Assembly: GCA_027886185.1 (NCBI GenBank)
Contig: WOAB01000040.1
Span: forward strand, 7,502,001 to 7,566,000
DNA: 64,000 nucleotides
Direction of reading: 5' to 3'
DNA from: Rheum nobile
Lineage: Eukaryota > Streptophyta > Magnoliopsida > Caryophyllales > Polygonaceae
Both the position numbers and the translations under genes were made by a program. The notes beneath the pieces were generated by a model. The model searched no databases. It saw nothing but the letters and a program-made list of their open reading frames with translations, and was not told the origin of the DNA. Positions 32,839 through 44,697 of this stretch are shown piece by piece (position 1 is the first letter of the stretch; the number at the start of each line of letters is the position of its first letter).

Positions 32839-33616
32839 ATGCAAGCGCCTGAAAACTCATCGGATAAATTCACAGATCGGGTGACGGGCGAAGACGACGG
32901 CGGATTCCGAACAACAACCACCGACCAAACGCCCTTCTTTCCGACCACCGAGGGTGATTTGGGGGAGCTAGAGTGCCGGTGAGCATCAAGCAAGAGAAAA
33001 GAGAGTGGGATGACGATCGGACAGTGTAGATCAACATTCGCACAAGCGAAAAGCCCAAATCAATTGCTCAGGTATTACCTATAGGGAGGGAAGAACAACT
33101 AATTTGTTACCCTAAATATCTTTGATTTTCTTCTTCGTGCTATTGCCTGAGAAACTGATCGATTTTTTTATTGAAGCAAGATATTAGGTTTGCTTGTGGA
33201 ATTTGTGACTCAAATTTGGCAACGGGATCTAAATTCCATGTAATTGATGAATTTAGACCACCAAGCCAACATGGAGGGCCTTCCTCACGAATTATGTCAC
33301 CGCTTTTCATGATTTCCCTACAAACTCCTCAATCGCTTCTCCGATTTTCTCCCCAACATTCCGAAGAAGATTTGCATGTGCTCTGCCACGCCACCACAGC
33401 TTCGAGAGAGACGACCATGAAGGTTGATTCTTGTGTTTGATTTTCATAGTTTGTTGCATTCTATTTTAGGGTTCAATCTGGATTTGGAATTGTTGTTAAA
33501 ATTTCCTCATTCTTGAGTAGTTTTGTTGAGTTAGGTTTGATTTTAACCCGAAGAATGACATTGTTTTTAAGGTTGATATATAGGGTGCGACTACATTGAG
33601 GAAGATCCTTGGGAGG

Positions 33617-33777
33617 TTTGTCGTGTTTGTGTTTATCACAGCGGAGAGCGAGCATGTAATGGGGAAGGCATAAACAAAGGAGGCTATGTTGGTAAGGATT
33701 GCTACTGCTCGGGAGGAAGTGAAGCATGCAAGGAACTTTGATTATGTGGTTGTGAATGCAGAGGGGAAACATGAGGT
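33617..33777 (+). pseudogene. Guanylate kinase gene fragment
   Basis: One exon-like segment matching the C-terminal half of plant guanylate kinase, which phosphorylates GMP to GDP. The blocks FVFITAESEHV, LVRIATAREEVKHARNFDYV and VVNAEGK are present. A TAA lies after MGKA, where roughly ten family residues are missing. A GT donor follows AEGKHE at 33778. The P-loop, the lid and all other exons were not found. Either a decayed duplicate or a fragment carried by a transposon. Confidence 0.7.
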
Positions 33778-34499
33778 ATACACTTTCTCCGATGCATGAG
33801 GTTTTAACTTTATATGAGTGTATATCAATATGTGAATTCATCGTATTGGCTTTTATGAGTATGTTTTACATGAAAAAAGTTTGACGTTCTAAATTTCTAA
33901 TATATTTCACACTCAAATTAGAAAAACACAATGCTTGTATGGCTGCTTAATTTATAAGCGGATAAGCCAGAGTGATGTAGTGGAGCTTAAAATGATGAAG
34001 TTGAATGAAGTTAGAAGTGAACATGTGTAGACACTGCTACAATAAAGTAGAAAATGTGGTTTTTTTCATCTCTTTGTGAAGTTATTTTCATCCTCGCTAT
34101 TGAAGTGCCGATTGTGTATTTTTACCTGAGTCAAATTCACGTCTCCATCTTCTACCCCACGTTGCCCACCTCTCTTTCTTCTATCCCAGTTCTCAACCGA
34201 TGCAATCATCCATGTGCACCAAATCTATTAAACCAACACTTTTATCTTTGTTCGTCCTTTCTTCCCCTGCTTTTCGGTTAGATATCTGCACAAATTCGGT
34301 GATTTTTCTTCCCCTATTGTTCGTGTTTAGGGTTCTTCGATTTTACTAATTTGTGTGTTTTTTAGGCATAGTCGTAGGGTGAAACCAGTTTCTTTGTTGA
34401 TGTGGTTGTTCTATTTAAGGGTTTAGGGTGTGTTTTTGCCTATTTCCTTCACTATTCAACTAATTTGATGTTTTTGTTGATTCTCTTTTGCATAGATCT

Positions 34500-36147
34500 A
34501 TCCTATGAGCATCGATCCTCCACGGTTACAAGAGGTTAGTTTCTGCAGTTGTCAACATGATTCTTTGCAGTCTAACTGGTTCTTGTACTTCCATCTATTT
34601 GTTTTTTCACTAATGATTTATCTGCTAATTTGTACATGTGTGTTTTTGCCTATTACTTTTCATTGTATGCAGTTTTGATTGCTACTCTTACTTGTATATG
34701 TTTTTTTGTTGGTGCATTGACTGGAATCATAGATGAATATCAGACAGTCTGATCCAAAGAACCATTTAGCCATTTAGGGGAATTAAATTGTATGAGAAGA
34801 ACCAAGAGCTACACGTCCAGACTCAATTTCTTTCCTTATCTGTCCACGTTCGAACACAAACTCTATTACACTCTCTCTCCAATGTTGATAGTTTATATCC
34901 CTTGCCCAAATCAACACCACATTGATTGTATGCTATACTAATCTTATCAAAATGTGTGATTGTCAATTCACGTTGTTGCAGATTCAGAAGACGATGAATG
35001 AATCTAGAGTTGTGTTCAGATCATATATCAAGCTTAAGTTAATTCATAGGTACGTGTACATCTATTAAACAAATTCCATAAAGCTGGAAATTTGTGTTCT
35101 TGACTTTCTGTAATCTGTATAGTCATTTTTTATGTTGTTACTGTGTGAAGTTGTTTTTTGTACATTTTTTTAGTTATAAGCATTTTCTTCATTCTTTATT
35201 CGATCGTATCATAAACATTATAGCCAAATTGTCAACATTTTTTAACAATCGATGAAAACTGAATTTAAGCATCCATAACCTGAAATATTAGAAAGCGTTT
35301 TATGAATATGAATATCTAAAAAAGGTATATATATTAGTAGTACATAAAAGAATAGATGTGGATCACTATAAAATGTAGTACATAAGTCAACTTACAGTCA
35401 AACCTAACTTTAGCTTCTGCAGTCTCTAATTTTGCTCCACTGTGATGAAATAGGTTTAGTTTATGTAAATTTGCGACTTGCTTTTAGTAGTTTCAGTGGG
35501 ATGCTTTCATGATGAACTGTGCGATTATTCATGAGAACAACTATTTTCTTCCCCAAAATTATCTTCCATGTTCTTTTATGGCTTTGTATTTAATGAATTA
35601 TCTTGTATATCCAGGCAAGTTCTTTTCAAAATTTGAACTTGCACAAATTCCTTAGGAGTCTAATATAAGATTTTGGTTCTTGTATGCATTACTAATTGCT
35701 AAGGTTGTAGTTTTGCTTTAAAAATATGGACAACTTTTGGTATGACTCTTTATAAGTCACATGTTATAGAGTTGGCAATTCTGTATTGTTGGAAGGGACT
35801 ATGAGAAATGATAGAAGCAGTTTTTTCATTCATACTCACATTTGGTTATTTCTGAATTCAGATATTTTTTCCCTCATTTCTTCCTTTTAGTCTCGAAAGT
35901 TTTTTATGTTTTCAGTTCAGCCAAGCCCTCTCAAGAACATTTTTTTTAAGAATAACTGAACTTAGTCCAAGAGTGGTTTGTTGGAGCACCAAGTATGTTA
36001 TATATAGACTTATAGTACTTCTACCTAATCTTAACTAAAATTATGATTAATGGTGCTCATTAGTCTTTAACTATAATTGAGCTTTCATCTTCTCTGCAAC
36101 AGATTCACAATGCTTTGGACATGATGCGAGGGGTGAAGGGTTGCGGT
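34500..36147 (+). other. Series of small exon-like segments with splice signals
   Basis: Three short open segments have matching acceptor and donor sequences. They are 34498-34536 (ends CAAGAG|GTTAGT), 34981-35050 (TTGTTGCAG|ATTCAG to CATAG|GTACGTG) and 36103-36147 (GCAACAG|ATTCAC to TTGCG|GTTAGT). Their peptides (for example IQKTMNESRVVFRSYIKLKL, IHNALDMMRGVKGCG) are not recognised. They may be exons of one captured or decayed gene. Confidence 0.35.
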
Positions 36148-36935
36148 TAGTTTTATAATCCTTTGGTACTATGAAAGGTGAATCATATATGAGGTGGTTG
36201 CCATGTGGGGAATGGCTAATAATCCTTTATAATCCTTTGGTACTATGAGATATATATGAGGTCTTTTCTTAGGATGGCATAATACAACACTAGAACCTCA
36301 TCAAAAAAATAATAGAACTCTAAAATTCTGGTATTGGCCAAGTATGTGTTTCTCCATTGACAGAAGTCAAGAATCTTGATGAATTTTTACTTGCATTCAT
36401 TATCATCTTCTATAATCATCTACATATTTATCTTTGCATGTCCCTATGATCAAAATTCAGCTGAACTGTGTTTATATATGTCTGTTATAAGCTTATGAGT
36501 ATTAATCTACTCTAACAATGGGGGTGGATATATTATAAAGAGCAACGAAATGGAGGAAAATCAAGGTCATATCTCGCATTTGATCTCCTCTTATTGTTTG
36601 TTCCTTGTATTTATTTTGTAGTGATAGTAATATATAAAAGGGACTTAAATTGTAGATTAAGCTATTTTAAGGTGATTGTTTCATTGCAATTTTGTCATAA
36701 TCTCTAGCACTACTCATGCATTTTTCATGAGAAAAACATTAAGATATGTAAAATATTAGGTCCAATACTCTTGCTTTAGACGTATTAAGGTTTGTTTAAG
36801 TGAGGGGTATTTCAAAACATCATGTCATATATCGTCTTCACGAATCAGTTCGAAGCTGTTTCTCAAAAAACTTATGTTCTTAGTTTCATCAGCATAGTGT
36901 GTGCTAACTCACTTGTGCTATCTTTGCAATCACGA

Positions 36936-37497
36936 ATAGGTGAATATGGGTTTGTTGAAGAAGAGGCCAATTGAATTCCGCATTGACAAGGTCCTGCAGC
37001 TATTTGATAGAAACAAATTCAACTTCGCAAAAGTATGGCAGGAAAAGGTATTGTTCCAGTTTGATGATGTCCATTTCATTCATGATACCCGGATTGATGT
37101 GGAAAACTCTCCTAGCGTCGTTGCTATCAATGTATTTACATCGCTTCATTTTTTGTTTTTTCGTTTACAGCCTTCTCTCCTGATTGATGAAGCAATAACT
37201 GGTGTATTCATGGTAAAAGTGAGCCCAATTGAGTACGTGCATGTCCTTTTTATTCCAAGAATTCTAGACTGCTTTCCACAGAGGATTGAACGTGAAAGTT
37301 TCTTGGTTGCACTTCACATGGCGATTGAAGCAGGGAATCCTTATTACCGCTTGGGTTACATACTTACAATAGTTTGGGTGCCTTCGCTGCAATCAACCAT
37401 CTGCACCATGGAAGTCTTCTTATTTGGTATTTATTTTAGGAGAACCCAAGAAACACCATGGAATAATTATCACTATGTTTTTTACCCCTGTTTCTAA
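36936..37497 (+). pseudogene. VTC2-like GDP-L-galactose phosphorylase fragment
   Basis: Matches the N-terminal catalytic region of GDP-L-galactose phosphorylase (ascorbate pathway, HIT superfamily). Exon-like blocks are LLKKRPIEFRIDKVLQLFD, ENSPSVVAINV, VSPIEYVHVLFIPRILDCFP and ALHMAIEAGNPYYRLGY. An intron-like insert at about 37130-37220 has a damaged donor. After YRLGY, eight bases (ATACTTAC) shift the frame; the family-like SLGAFAAINHLHHGS continues in another frame, keeping the His motif. Upstream and downstream exons are absent. Confidence 0.75.
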
Positions 37498-37849
37498 GCT
37501 CTCCTCCTCTCATTTTAGTGTTCTATTATATTTTCCCTGTTTAATCAACTTATGATACACACAAAAACGCAAATTGTTTATTTGTTTGAAAAATTGATCT
37601 TAAAATAACAAGTATGTACAAAAACCCAAATGGCTAATAATCCTTTGATGCTTAACTAGGTTATTGATTGATGTAATTTTGTTGTTCATTTTATATTATA
37701 TATCAACAATGAAACTAAAATTAAAAAAATGAATTTGTATTTTCAACTCTTCTGTTTTCATTAATATTTGCCTTTTTTTTTGTAAAACAAAAAATTGTAT
37801 ATTTATTTTTCTTTTGTTACAAAGGAGAGATTACATATTTTTGTTTCAA
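37498..37849. other. AT-rich spacer
   Basis: No gene seen between the VTC2-like fragment and the Helitron-type terminus. Confidence 0.5.
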
Positions 37850-37857
37850 AACGTAAC

Positions 37858-37885
37858 CCCGTACAAGGTACGGAGAATACACTAG
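37858..37885 (+). mobile_element. Helitron-type 3' terminus
   Basis: A perfect 6-bp hairpin CCGTAC-AAG-GTACGG (37859-37873), eight bases, then CTAG (37882-37885) followed by T. This is the Helitron 3' signature (subterminal hairpin, CTRR end, insertion before T). The gene fragments upstream on the same strand fit a Helitron that captured exons. Its 5' TC end was not located. Confidence 0.6.
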
Positions 37886-38505
37886 TTTATCTATTATTCA
37901 CGAACCGTCATATAAGGCTATAATCGGCCAATGATGTCAATCTAAAGGAAATTCAAATACGAGTAGGGAAGAATGGAAATGGGAAGGAAATCAATCTCCC
38001 ATGCAGAAGGGGGAGAAGGATGAGAGTCCCCACACCGTCTATGACAAGAAATTCTATGAGCATCCTTGATCTGGTTTTTCGCATGGTAACTTGAGGTATT
38101 ACAAATTCAGTATGATGTCCAACATTTTTCAAAATTCTGCATGATAGCCTTAAGGTTTTGTGAATTTCACACGATTTCCTCGAATTACTATAAAGAGCGA
38201 TAAAACATGTAAGTTTGCTACTATTTTACTTAATTACATAAAGCAATACACATGAAGGATATTTTCAAAAAAACACCTAATCTTTATATCTCTTTAGAAA
38301 ACCACCTAACTTGTAAATTTTAAGGACATTTGTAAAAAGTTACTTTTTAACAACTTCTGTATGATAACATATTTTTTTTTATCTTTGAATATCACCCAAT
38401 TTTATATTTAAAAACACTATATAAAAAACACTATTTTCAATCTCGTTATTTTTGAAATTATAAAAACTACATGCTATTTTGACAAAGCCATCATTTTATT
38501 TTTCT
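37886..38505. other. AT-rich spacer before the MULE-MITE
   Basis: No gene seen. Confidence 0.5.
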
Positions 38506-38514
38506 TTCAAAATA

Positions 38515-39426
38515 CGGGAATTCCGCGAGGTAACCCTGAGATTTTGCAAATTCCGCGAGGTGTCCATAGGTTTAGGCTATTCCGTGAGGTAACCCTGAGT
38601 TTTTTAAAAAGTCCGCCAAATAACCCTCCGTTATCTTTCCTGTTAAAGTACCGTTAATTCATATTTTTTTAACGGAAATTCCGCGAGGTAACCCTCAGGT
38701 TTTGCAAATTCCGTCAAATAACCCTCTGTTACTTAATCCGTTAAAAAAATGTTAATTTTTTATTTTTTTAATGTGAAAAACTGTTAATTATTAACTTTTA
38801 ATAATTAACTTTTAATACTTTTTAAAAAGTTGTTAATTGATTTTTTTAAAAGGAGAAATAATACCAAATGCTAATATTTAGTATCATCCATAAAATAAGA
38901 AAAAAATTAATAATTAACTACATAAACGAATTTACTTAATTACTTTGTTCATTCATGTAGTTTATTATTAAAAATTGAAATTTTCATTTATGTAGTTAAT
39001 TATTAATTTTTTTCTTATTTTATGGATGATACTAACTACATGAATGAATGTACTTAATTACATTGTTCATCCATGTAGTTTATTATTAAAAATTGTAATT
39101 TTTTTATGGTTGGTACTAAATAGAATTTAAATTATTTTTTCTTAAAAATAATAATCAATTAACAGTTTTTCACATTAAAAAAAAATTAACAATTTTTTAA
39201 CGGATTAAGTAACATAGGGTTATTTGGCGGAATTTGCAAAACCTGAGGGTTACCTCGCGGAATATCCGTTAAAAAAATATGAATTAACGGTACTTTAACA
39301 GGAAAGATAACGGAGGGTTATTTGGCGGACTTTTTAAAAAACTCAGGGTTACCTCGAGGAATAGCCTAAACCTGTGGACACCTCGCGGAATTTGCAAAAT
39401 CCTAGGGTTACCTCGCGGAATTCCCG
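38515..39426. mobile_element. Foldback MULE-MITE with 9-bp target duplication
   Basis: 912 bp with inverted repeats of more than 200 bp. The left end opens CGGGAATTCCGCGAGGTAAC and the right end is its inverse. The perfect 9-bp duplication TTCAAAATA lies at 38506-38514 and 39427-39435, the length typical of the Mutator superfamily. Each arm holds several copies of CCGCGAGGTAACCCTNAG. No coding capacity. Confidence 0.92.
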
Positions 39427-39435
39427 TTCAAAATA

Positions 39436-40929
39436 ATATCTGAAGTTGGAACTTTATAAAATTGAATATTTTAGATAAAATAGTACATGGAAGATGATTT
39501 TCTCCCTTAAAATGTTAAATTTTCTATATTTGGATGGTCTTTCGAAAATAAAATTTTATAGTTTCATATAAAAGTTGTCAAAAATTTACAAATTTCTTAT
39601 AAATTTTTAAAGTTAGGTGATTTCTCGCAAATACATAAAGTTTAGATTTTTTCTGAAAATATCCTTAAAGTGTGGTGATTTTATGTAATTAAGTAAAAAA
39701 AGTGGCTAACTTACAATTTTTTTCTCTTTATAATAACTTGTTGGTATTGGGCAGAATTTGTAACACATCAAGTCTACCATGCAGAAATCTGAAAATGTTG
39801 GGGACCACATGCAAAATATTAGGGTTACCATATATGAAATTTTCCCCTTACTTATTTATATTACACTAAATTTCTTTATTTTAAAATAAGGATATGTTTG
39901 TTTTCCAAAAAAAGTCAAGGATATGGTTTTTCATATAAATCATACGGATTGAAAGTAGTTTTGTAGTTTAATAATTGACTTAAGTAGCATTAAAATATAT
40001 ATAAGTTTATTATTACATAGAAAAATTATAAGTAAACGGCAAATTGTGTAGAGAACGAAAATGGGAAAATAGAAAAATTATAGTACCACTCGTTGATAAT
40101 AAGACAAGAATGATTTTCTATTACAGAACAAGGACGCGAGGTTTCAGAGCTGAACTAGGGTGGAGTTTGAGCTGTTCAGGTCGTGGTCGTGGCCGTGCTC
40201 GAGGCTCTTGAAGATCCCTTCTTTTGTGGAGGCAACGTCATGGTTGAGACTCCTGAAGATCCCTCTTTGAAGAGGGGGCAACGTCATGGTGGTCCATTCA
40301 GCACTTCTGCAGGCTTGATTATGTCTACCCCGGTTCCCGACGGCGCTTTCTTACGATCGTGCTATACTCTCCTTTCTCTCTAGGTCGTTTAGGCTCTTTA
40401 TTTGCTTTGTTGCAATTTCCTTACTTGTTTAGTTGATGTCTCTTATCCGGTGTGCCGGACGCCGAATTATCGGTCTCTCGATTTATCCTACATTACTAAG
40501 GTAATTCGAATTATTTTCTCATAAAAAACAAAAGGACGTGAGGCTTCATATTCAACAAGGAGGAGTACGAGTAGGATTGTTTCTCTCCATATAATATATA
40601 CAACTATGATTGTTGGTTGGGCCAGTTTGATGGCTCTATGTGAATTACCAGTTTTGATCCCTATAATTCTATTCTTGATCCAATATGGAGACAAGGTATC
40701 TTCGTTATGCCCTTTATGACTCGTTTAAAAATAACCAATTTTAGGATGGTTGGTTTATTATAGGGAAATGATAACGGATCTCTATATGACCTCATCCCAT
40801 ATTTGCCCCCATTGACAATTGACAACCATACCTAAAACCTAAATGGTTGTTCACTTGGACTAATAGCCTTCTTTCGCTTCCCTATTTATTTTCCTACATA
40901 TGTATTGGAATATATTATATATCTATTAA
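39436..40929. other. AT-rich region, no supported gene
   Basis: At 40183-40383 a 66-codon ORF overlaps two imperfect copies of a GAAGATCCCTCTTT..GGGGCAACGTCATGGT-type segment. No family is recognised and I do not call a gene. Confidence 0.4.
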
Positions 40930-41603
40930 ATTAGAACATAATTATATCACATGACACTCTCTCATTAAAACTGTCACATGTCATTTTTTGATTTTTCAAT
41001 TTTTTAAAATAAATCTAATTATAAATTAAATATTATTATCCTAACCCTATCACTCATTTTTTCCCTAATTTAAATACAAATCAAACACAAAGATTACAAG
41101 TGCTCGTTTGGTTGGTAAGTAAATTCCTATGAATTTAAATACTGCAGGAAGTGATATCAAATATATGTGTTTGGTTGGTTTTTTGTTTTTGAAAAACCCA
41201 TATATTCTAATTCAAGTGATTTTCAATTCCTACAAAACACAAGAATTCCAATCACCCAGGGAGGGGTATGTAAGATTTTTTTCCTCCATATTTCCCATGA
41301 TTTAGATTTTAACCAAACATGATTTACCAATTCCCATGAATTCAATTTCCCATGATATAATTTCACATGAAATAATTTCCTAGGAATTACACTTCTTGTA
41401 TTCAACCAAACGAGCACCAAGTTAATCACAAAGATTACAAATCCAAAATTTCCTAATAATATACAAATCCAAAATTTCCTAATCTACTATATATACTAAA
41501 CTAGAACCTCATTATGTCACATGACACTCCCTCATTAAAACCACCACATGACACTCCCTCATTAAAAATGTCACATGGCACTCCCTCATTAAAACCGCCA
41601 CAT
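40930..41603. repeat. Tandem units of about 0.3 kb, left part
   Basis: Units open with a CTATTAAATTAGAAC or CTACTATATATACTAAAC-type motif, then ATGACACTCCCTCATTAAAA repeats, an AT-rich body and AAAGATTACAA, ending AATTTCCTAATCTAC. Unit 1 begins at about 40930 and unit 2 at about 41486; unit 2 is broken by element D and resumes at 51361. The opening motif resembles some plant Helitron 5' ends. Confidence 0.7.
41100..41417. mobile_element. MITE of 318 bp with 15-bp inverted ends
   Basis: Ends GTGCTCGTTTGGTTG and CAACCAAACGAGCAC are perfect inverses, flanked by CAA at 41097-41099 and 41418-41420. The sister tandem unit at about 51479 reads AGATTACAAGTTAGTCAC and serves as the empty site. The terminus resembles common plant hAT- or PIF-type MITEs, but 3 bp would suit neither hAT nor the usual TWA of PIF. 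Confidence 0.85.
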
Positions 41604-41854
41604 TGTGATACCCCGTATTTTTGTAAGGTTATTTTGGGAATTTTGGAATTTTCCCGAGTACCCGTTGTGTACGTCGGATTTAATACAAAGAGTTTGAGAT
41701 ATTCTGTAATGTGCTCTATATCTGTAATATTTTTCTCAGTGAAATAATATACAGACAACATGCCTTGGATTTTAATTATCGTTCGCATACGATAATTTTT
41801 ATCCCGGTTTAATGTCATGTTCGTTCAAAGCTGAACGGGCGGGAAAAGCTTGTC

Positions 41855-42005
41855 ACGACGACCGCCGTACAGTGGCTGCGACCGCCGTCGTGAGATCCAA
41901 GCACGGCGACCGCCGTAAAGTCACGGCGCCCGCCGTCCCAACGCTCGAGGAGGCAGCTGGTGTGTCAGGCCGCGACGACCGCCGTAAATTACGGCGCCCG
42001 CCGTA
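41855..42005 (+). repeat. GC-palindrome cluster in U3 of element D (5' LTR)
   Basis: Six or more variants of ACGGCGACCGCCGT and ACGGCGCCCGCCGT, ending about 110 bp upstream of the TATA box. The 3' LTR copy at 48945-49096 is nearly identical. Confidence 0.85.
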
Positions 42006-42115
42006 ATGGCAGTCATCGTTGTCCGGCAGTCCTTGCCCGATGGTCGCCGGCGCGATTTCTGGCGAGCGCCGAACTAGCTGTAGGCCCTTTGTTTTTGAAC
42101 TCCAGACGCTTTGGC

Positions 42116-42122
42116 TATAAAA
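42116..42122 (+). promoter_or_regulatory. TATA box of element D 5' LTR
   Basis: TATAAAA in GGCTATAAAAGG, a strong plant TATA context. The 3' LTR counterpart is at 49207-49214. Confidence 0.75.
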
Positions 42123-44243
42123 GGGGGTGTTGGGGGAGAGATTTGAGCCATCCCAAACACCGAACCTCTGCCAAATTTGCCTCTCGCCGGAGTTGTGCCT
42201 TCGCCGGAAATTCTGAAGCTTTCGTCGGTGTTGTTTGGTGGCGTTTCCAGCAGCTCTTTTGAAGCCTTGTGGTTGCCTTTGGAGGTCAGAAACCAAGCAA
42301 GGCGGAAAGGGGTCGAAACGCGCATTATTTTGGTGAGATTTCTCTCGTCTCTATCGACCGTGTTCTTCACGGCGACCGCCGTGATGAATGCGGCGACCGC
42401 CGCCAAGAACGGCGACCGCCGCCAGTGCCTAGAATGCCTTCGTGGCTTTGGCTTGGTTGGTTGTCGTCGTGGCGTCTTTTCTTCCGTGTTCTTTCGCCGT
42501 GTTTAGATTTGTACTGTTTATGTCGGATCTAACTTAGGGTTCCTTTTATGGGTCGACTCGAAGGTTGTTGTGTTGTCGGATCTATACCCGTGTCGAGCCG
42601 GAATCCAGTTGTCGTCTTTAGACTATTATGCGGATTAAGGCAAGTGGCGGTTCGCTTTTGCTCATCGTTCCATATTTACATTAATTATCAGTAGTTTATC
42701 TGAGTAATTAATTTGGAATGATTATGGTGTTCATCTGGAAACGGTTTTGTTAACTGTTTTGGAAAACTAAAATATGATATTATAATAGGTTGTATATCTG
42801 TTAGAACAACGCTATTATATATATATATGTGAATTAATACAGATATTGTTATAGGTTGTATATTGTTAGAACAACGCTATTTTATCTGTAACTGGCCATG
42901 AGGGCATTGATGTGAATTATTACTGCATTTGTAACTGTTTAGTTAGAACGAGTATTCGTAGGAACGCTACTGTGTATCTCAATGCGAGTACTAGTCGTTT
43001 CTTGATAACCTGGTGGTTAGGATTTAGTTCCTACCATCCTTTTCAGGGTTTGTGCACACAGCTGGTGCCGCTTGTAGGGATTTAGTTCCCAATTCCGTTA
43101 TTAGAGATTTAGTTCCCGAGGGATTTAGTTCCCGAGTCAAATCCGTCAATGGATTTAGTTCCCGACGGTATCTCTTTATCCCGATGGATGAGATGATTTA
43201 AAAGCCTATAACGTGATGTGGGTTTTGGAATTAAATAAGATAAAGTGCCCGAGTGCACATAATTAATATACCTTTGGCGAGTAGTACAACTAAGTAAATA
43301 GTGCAGCTAGGAAAGCTCGTCTTGACTTTTGATCAGAGTACGTTCTCTTTCCAATCTGGATTCGCTGTAAGCGATGAGGTTGGTCGTGAATCGAAATATC
43401 TTAGTCAGTTTTTAAATCATCGTTATGTGATTCTGTAAGATCCAGACTTGAATGTAGTACGTTCTCCTTCCGATCTGGATTCGCTGTAAGCGGTGAGGTT
43501 GGTTGTGAGCCGAAGCATCTCAGTCAGCTTTTAATCGTTGTTGTATGATGCTGTAAACGTTCCAGATTTGTCATATTTCCTTAAAGACTCAATCTCTTGG
43601 AGTCTCTTTTCGGGTCGATTTCTGTGAAGATTAAGTCTTCCAGAATCTTCTCTTATGCATACCTCTTGTTGTTATTCCGTGAAAGTGTCGGGTTATGTAT
43701 CGTCCCTTCGGTTATTATTCGAGGGACAATGATAGTAAACGGTTACGATCACTCGAACCACTCTGCTTTTTACCCTTGTTAGTCTATTCAAGTAGACTAA
43801 CCCACGAACATTGTTCTCCGCATGTGGGCTGGTGTCATCCGTTCGATTCGGCACATCAGATAGAGTGAAGCTTTGAGGAGACTAGATTGACTATGAAGAA
43901 GACGGTTGTTTTTGGATGTTTTAATAATTTCTTTTAATCAGGTTGAGATCCTTGGACAGATGATCATTACAATCACAACCCTTTTTGTAATATCTTTTAT
44001 AAGTCTTCCGCTGTACTTTGTTTAAACTCTGTGTTTGGCCTATTCGGGATTGGGTTGTAATCCCGTAACTCATGTTTCATTTGATTGATGTCTTGATTTG
44101 AATACTTTGATCATTATGTATCAATTGTATTTCCTAAATTGTATTTAAACCGGTAAAGCCTTGGGTGATCTCGGTAAGGAATACTAGGGTCACTGGCGGT
44201 AATACCTTTCCAAATGGGTTAAGATTTGGAGGTGTTACAGTTG

Positions 44244-44257
44244 TGGTATCAGAGCCA
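44244..44257 (+). other. Primer binding site, tRNA-iMet type (element D)
   Basis: TGGTATCAGAGCCA, four bases after the LTR. Confidence 0.93.
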
Positions 44258-44448
44258 GGTTTTAAAACGGGTTTGGGATTTTATAAATCATTTATCCTTT
44301 TTTGAAAATGCTTTAAAAGGGCTCTGAATTTTCAAAGTGAAAAGAATTTCAAAACACCGTTCATAGTCATGTCTTCTGTACAGTCTGATATAGTAAGCTT
44401 GCTTCTATGTCTAGAAAGACTAATTCCTTCCTCGTTGCCCCGCTAGAT

Positions 44449-44545
44449 ATGGGTGCATTCTGTTTTCTTCAGAGGAACCCGGGAGAAGCCGAGGTGGTTT
44501 CGCCATCTCCAGTTAGGCTTGATTCCCAATTCGCTCGTTGTGATT
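44449..44545 (+). pseudogene. ORF1 start remnant of element D
   Basis: ATGGGTGCATTC and the following roughly 90 bases align with the start of ORF1 in element B, including the run CGCCATCTCCAGT-AGGCTTGA. After that the acidic body is missing, and the sequence joins the conserved spacer before gag. Confidence 0.65.
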
Positions 44546-44697
44546 TGAGGTTGTAGAACCTAGTAACTCGGTTTGAGTTCATCAATAGAAATTACCAAGT
44601 TGATCTATTCTAAGTTGATTTTATTACAATAAGTATATCAGAATGATACTAATGTGATAAAATCCTTGGAAATTGATCGGTACACATATGGTGAACA

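Larger units (their letters stand above)
41604..44239 (+). repeat. Element D 5' LTR
   Basis: 2636 bp. TATA box TATAAAA at 42116-42122, GC-palindrome clusters at 41855-42005 and 42369-42424, a GGGATTTAGTTCCC minisatellite at about 43020-43165, and a two-copy repeat around CAATCTGGATTCGCTGTAAG (43336-43540). Confidence 0.95.

Noticed and set aside
33189..33440. Cys-containing ORF (FACGICDSN) as a zinc-finger gene
   Set aside because: Too short, no second metal-binding pair, in a region of gene fragments; no support.
40183..40383. 66-codon ORF as a gene
   Set aside because: Overlaps an imperfect duplication and has no recognisable family or supporting signals.
41853..42532. Several 90-150-codon ORFs on both strands of the D LTRs (also 48944-49623)
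   Set aside because: They lie wholly within LTR U3/R sequence, arise from the GC-palindrome clusters, and have no conserved domain.
44244..44257. tRNA gene at primer-site-like sequences
   Set aside because: Only the 12-18 bases complementary to a tRNA 3' end are present; no cloverleaf.
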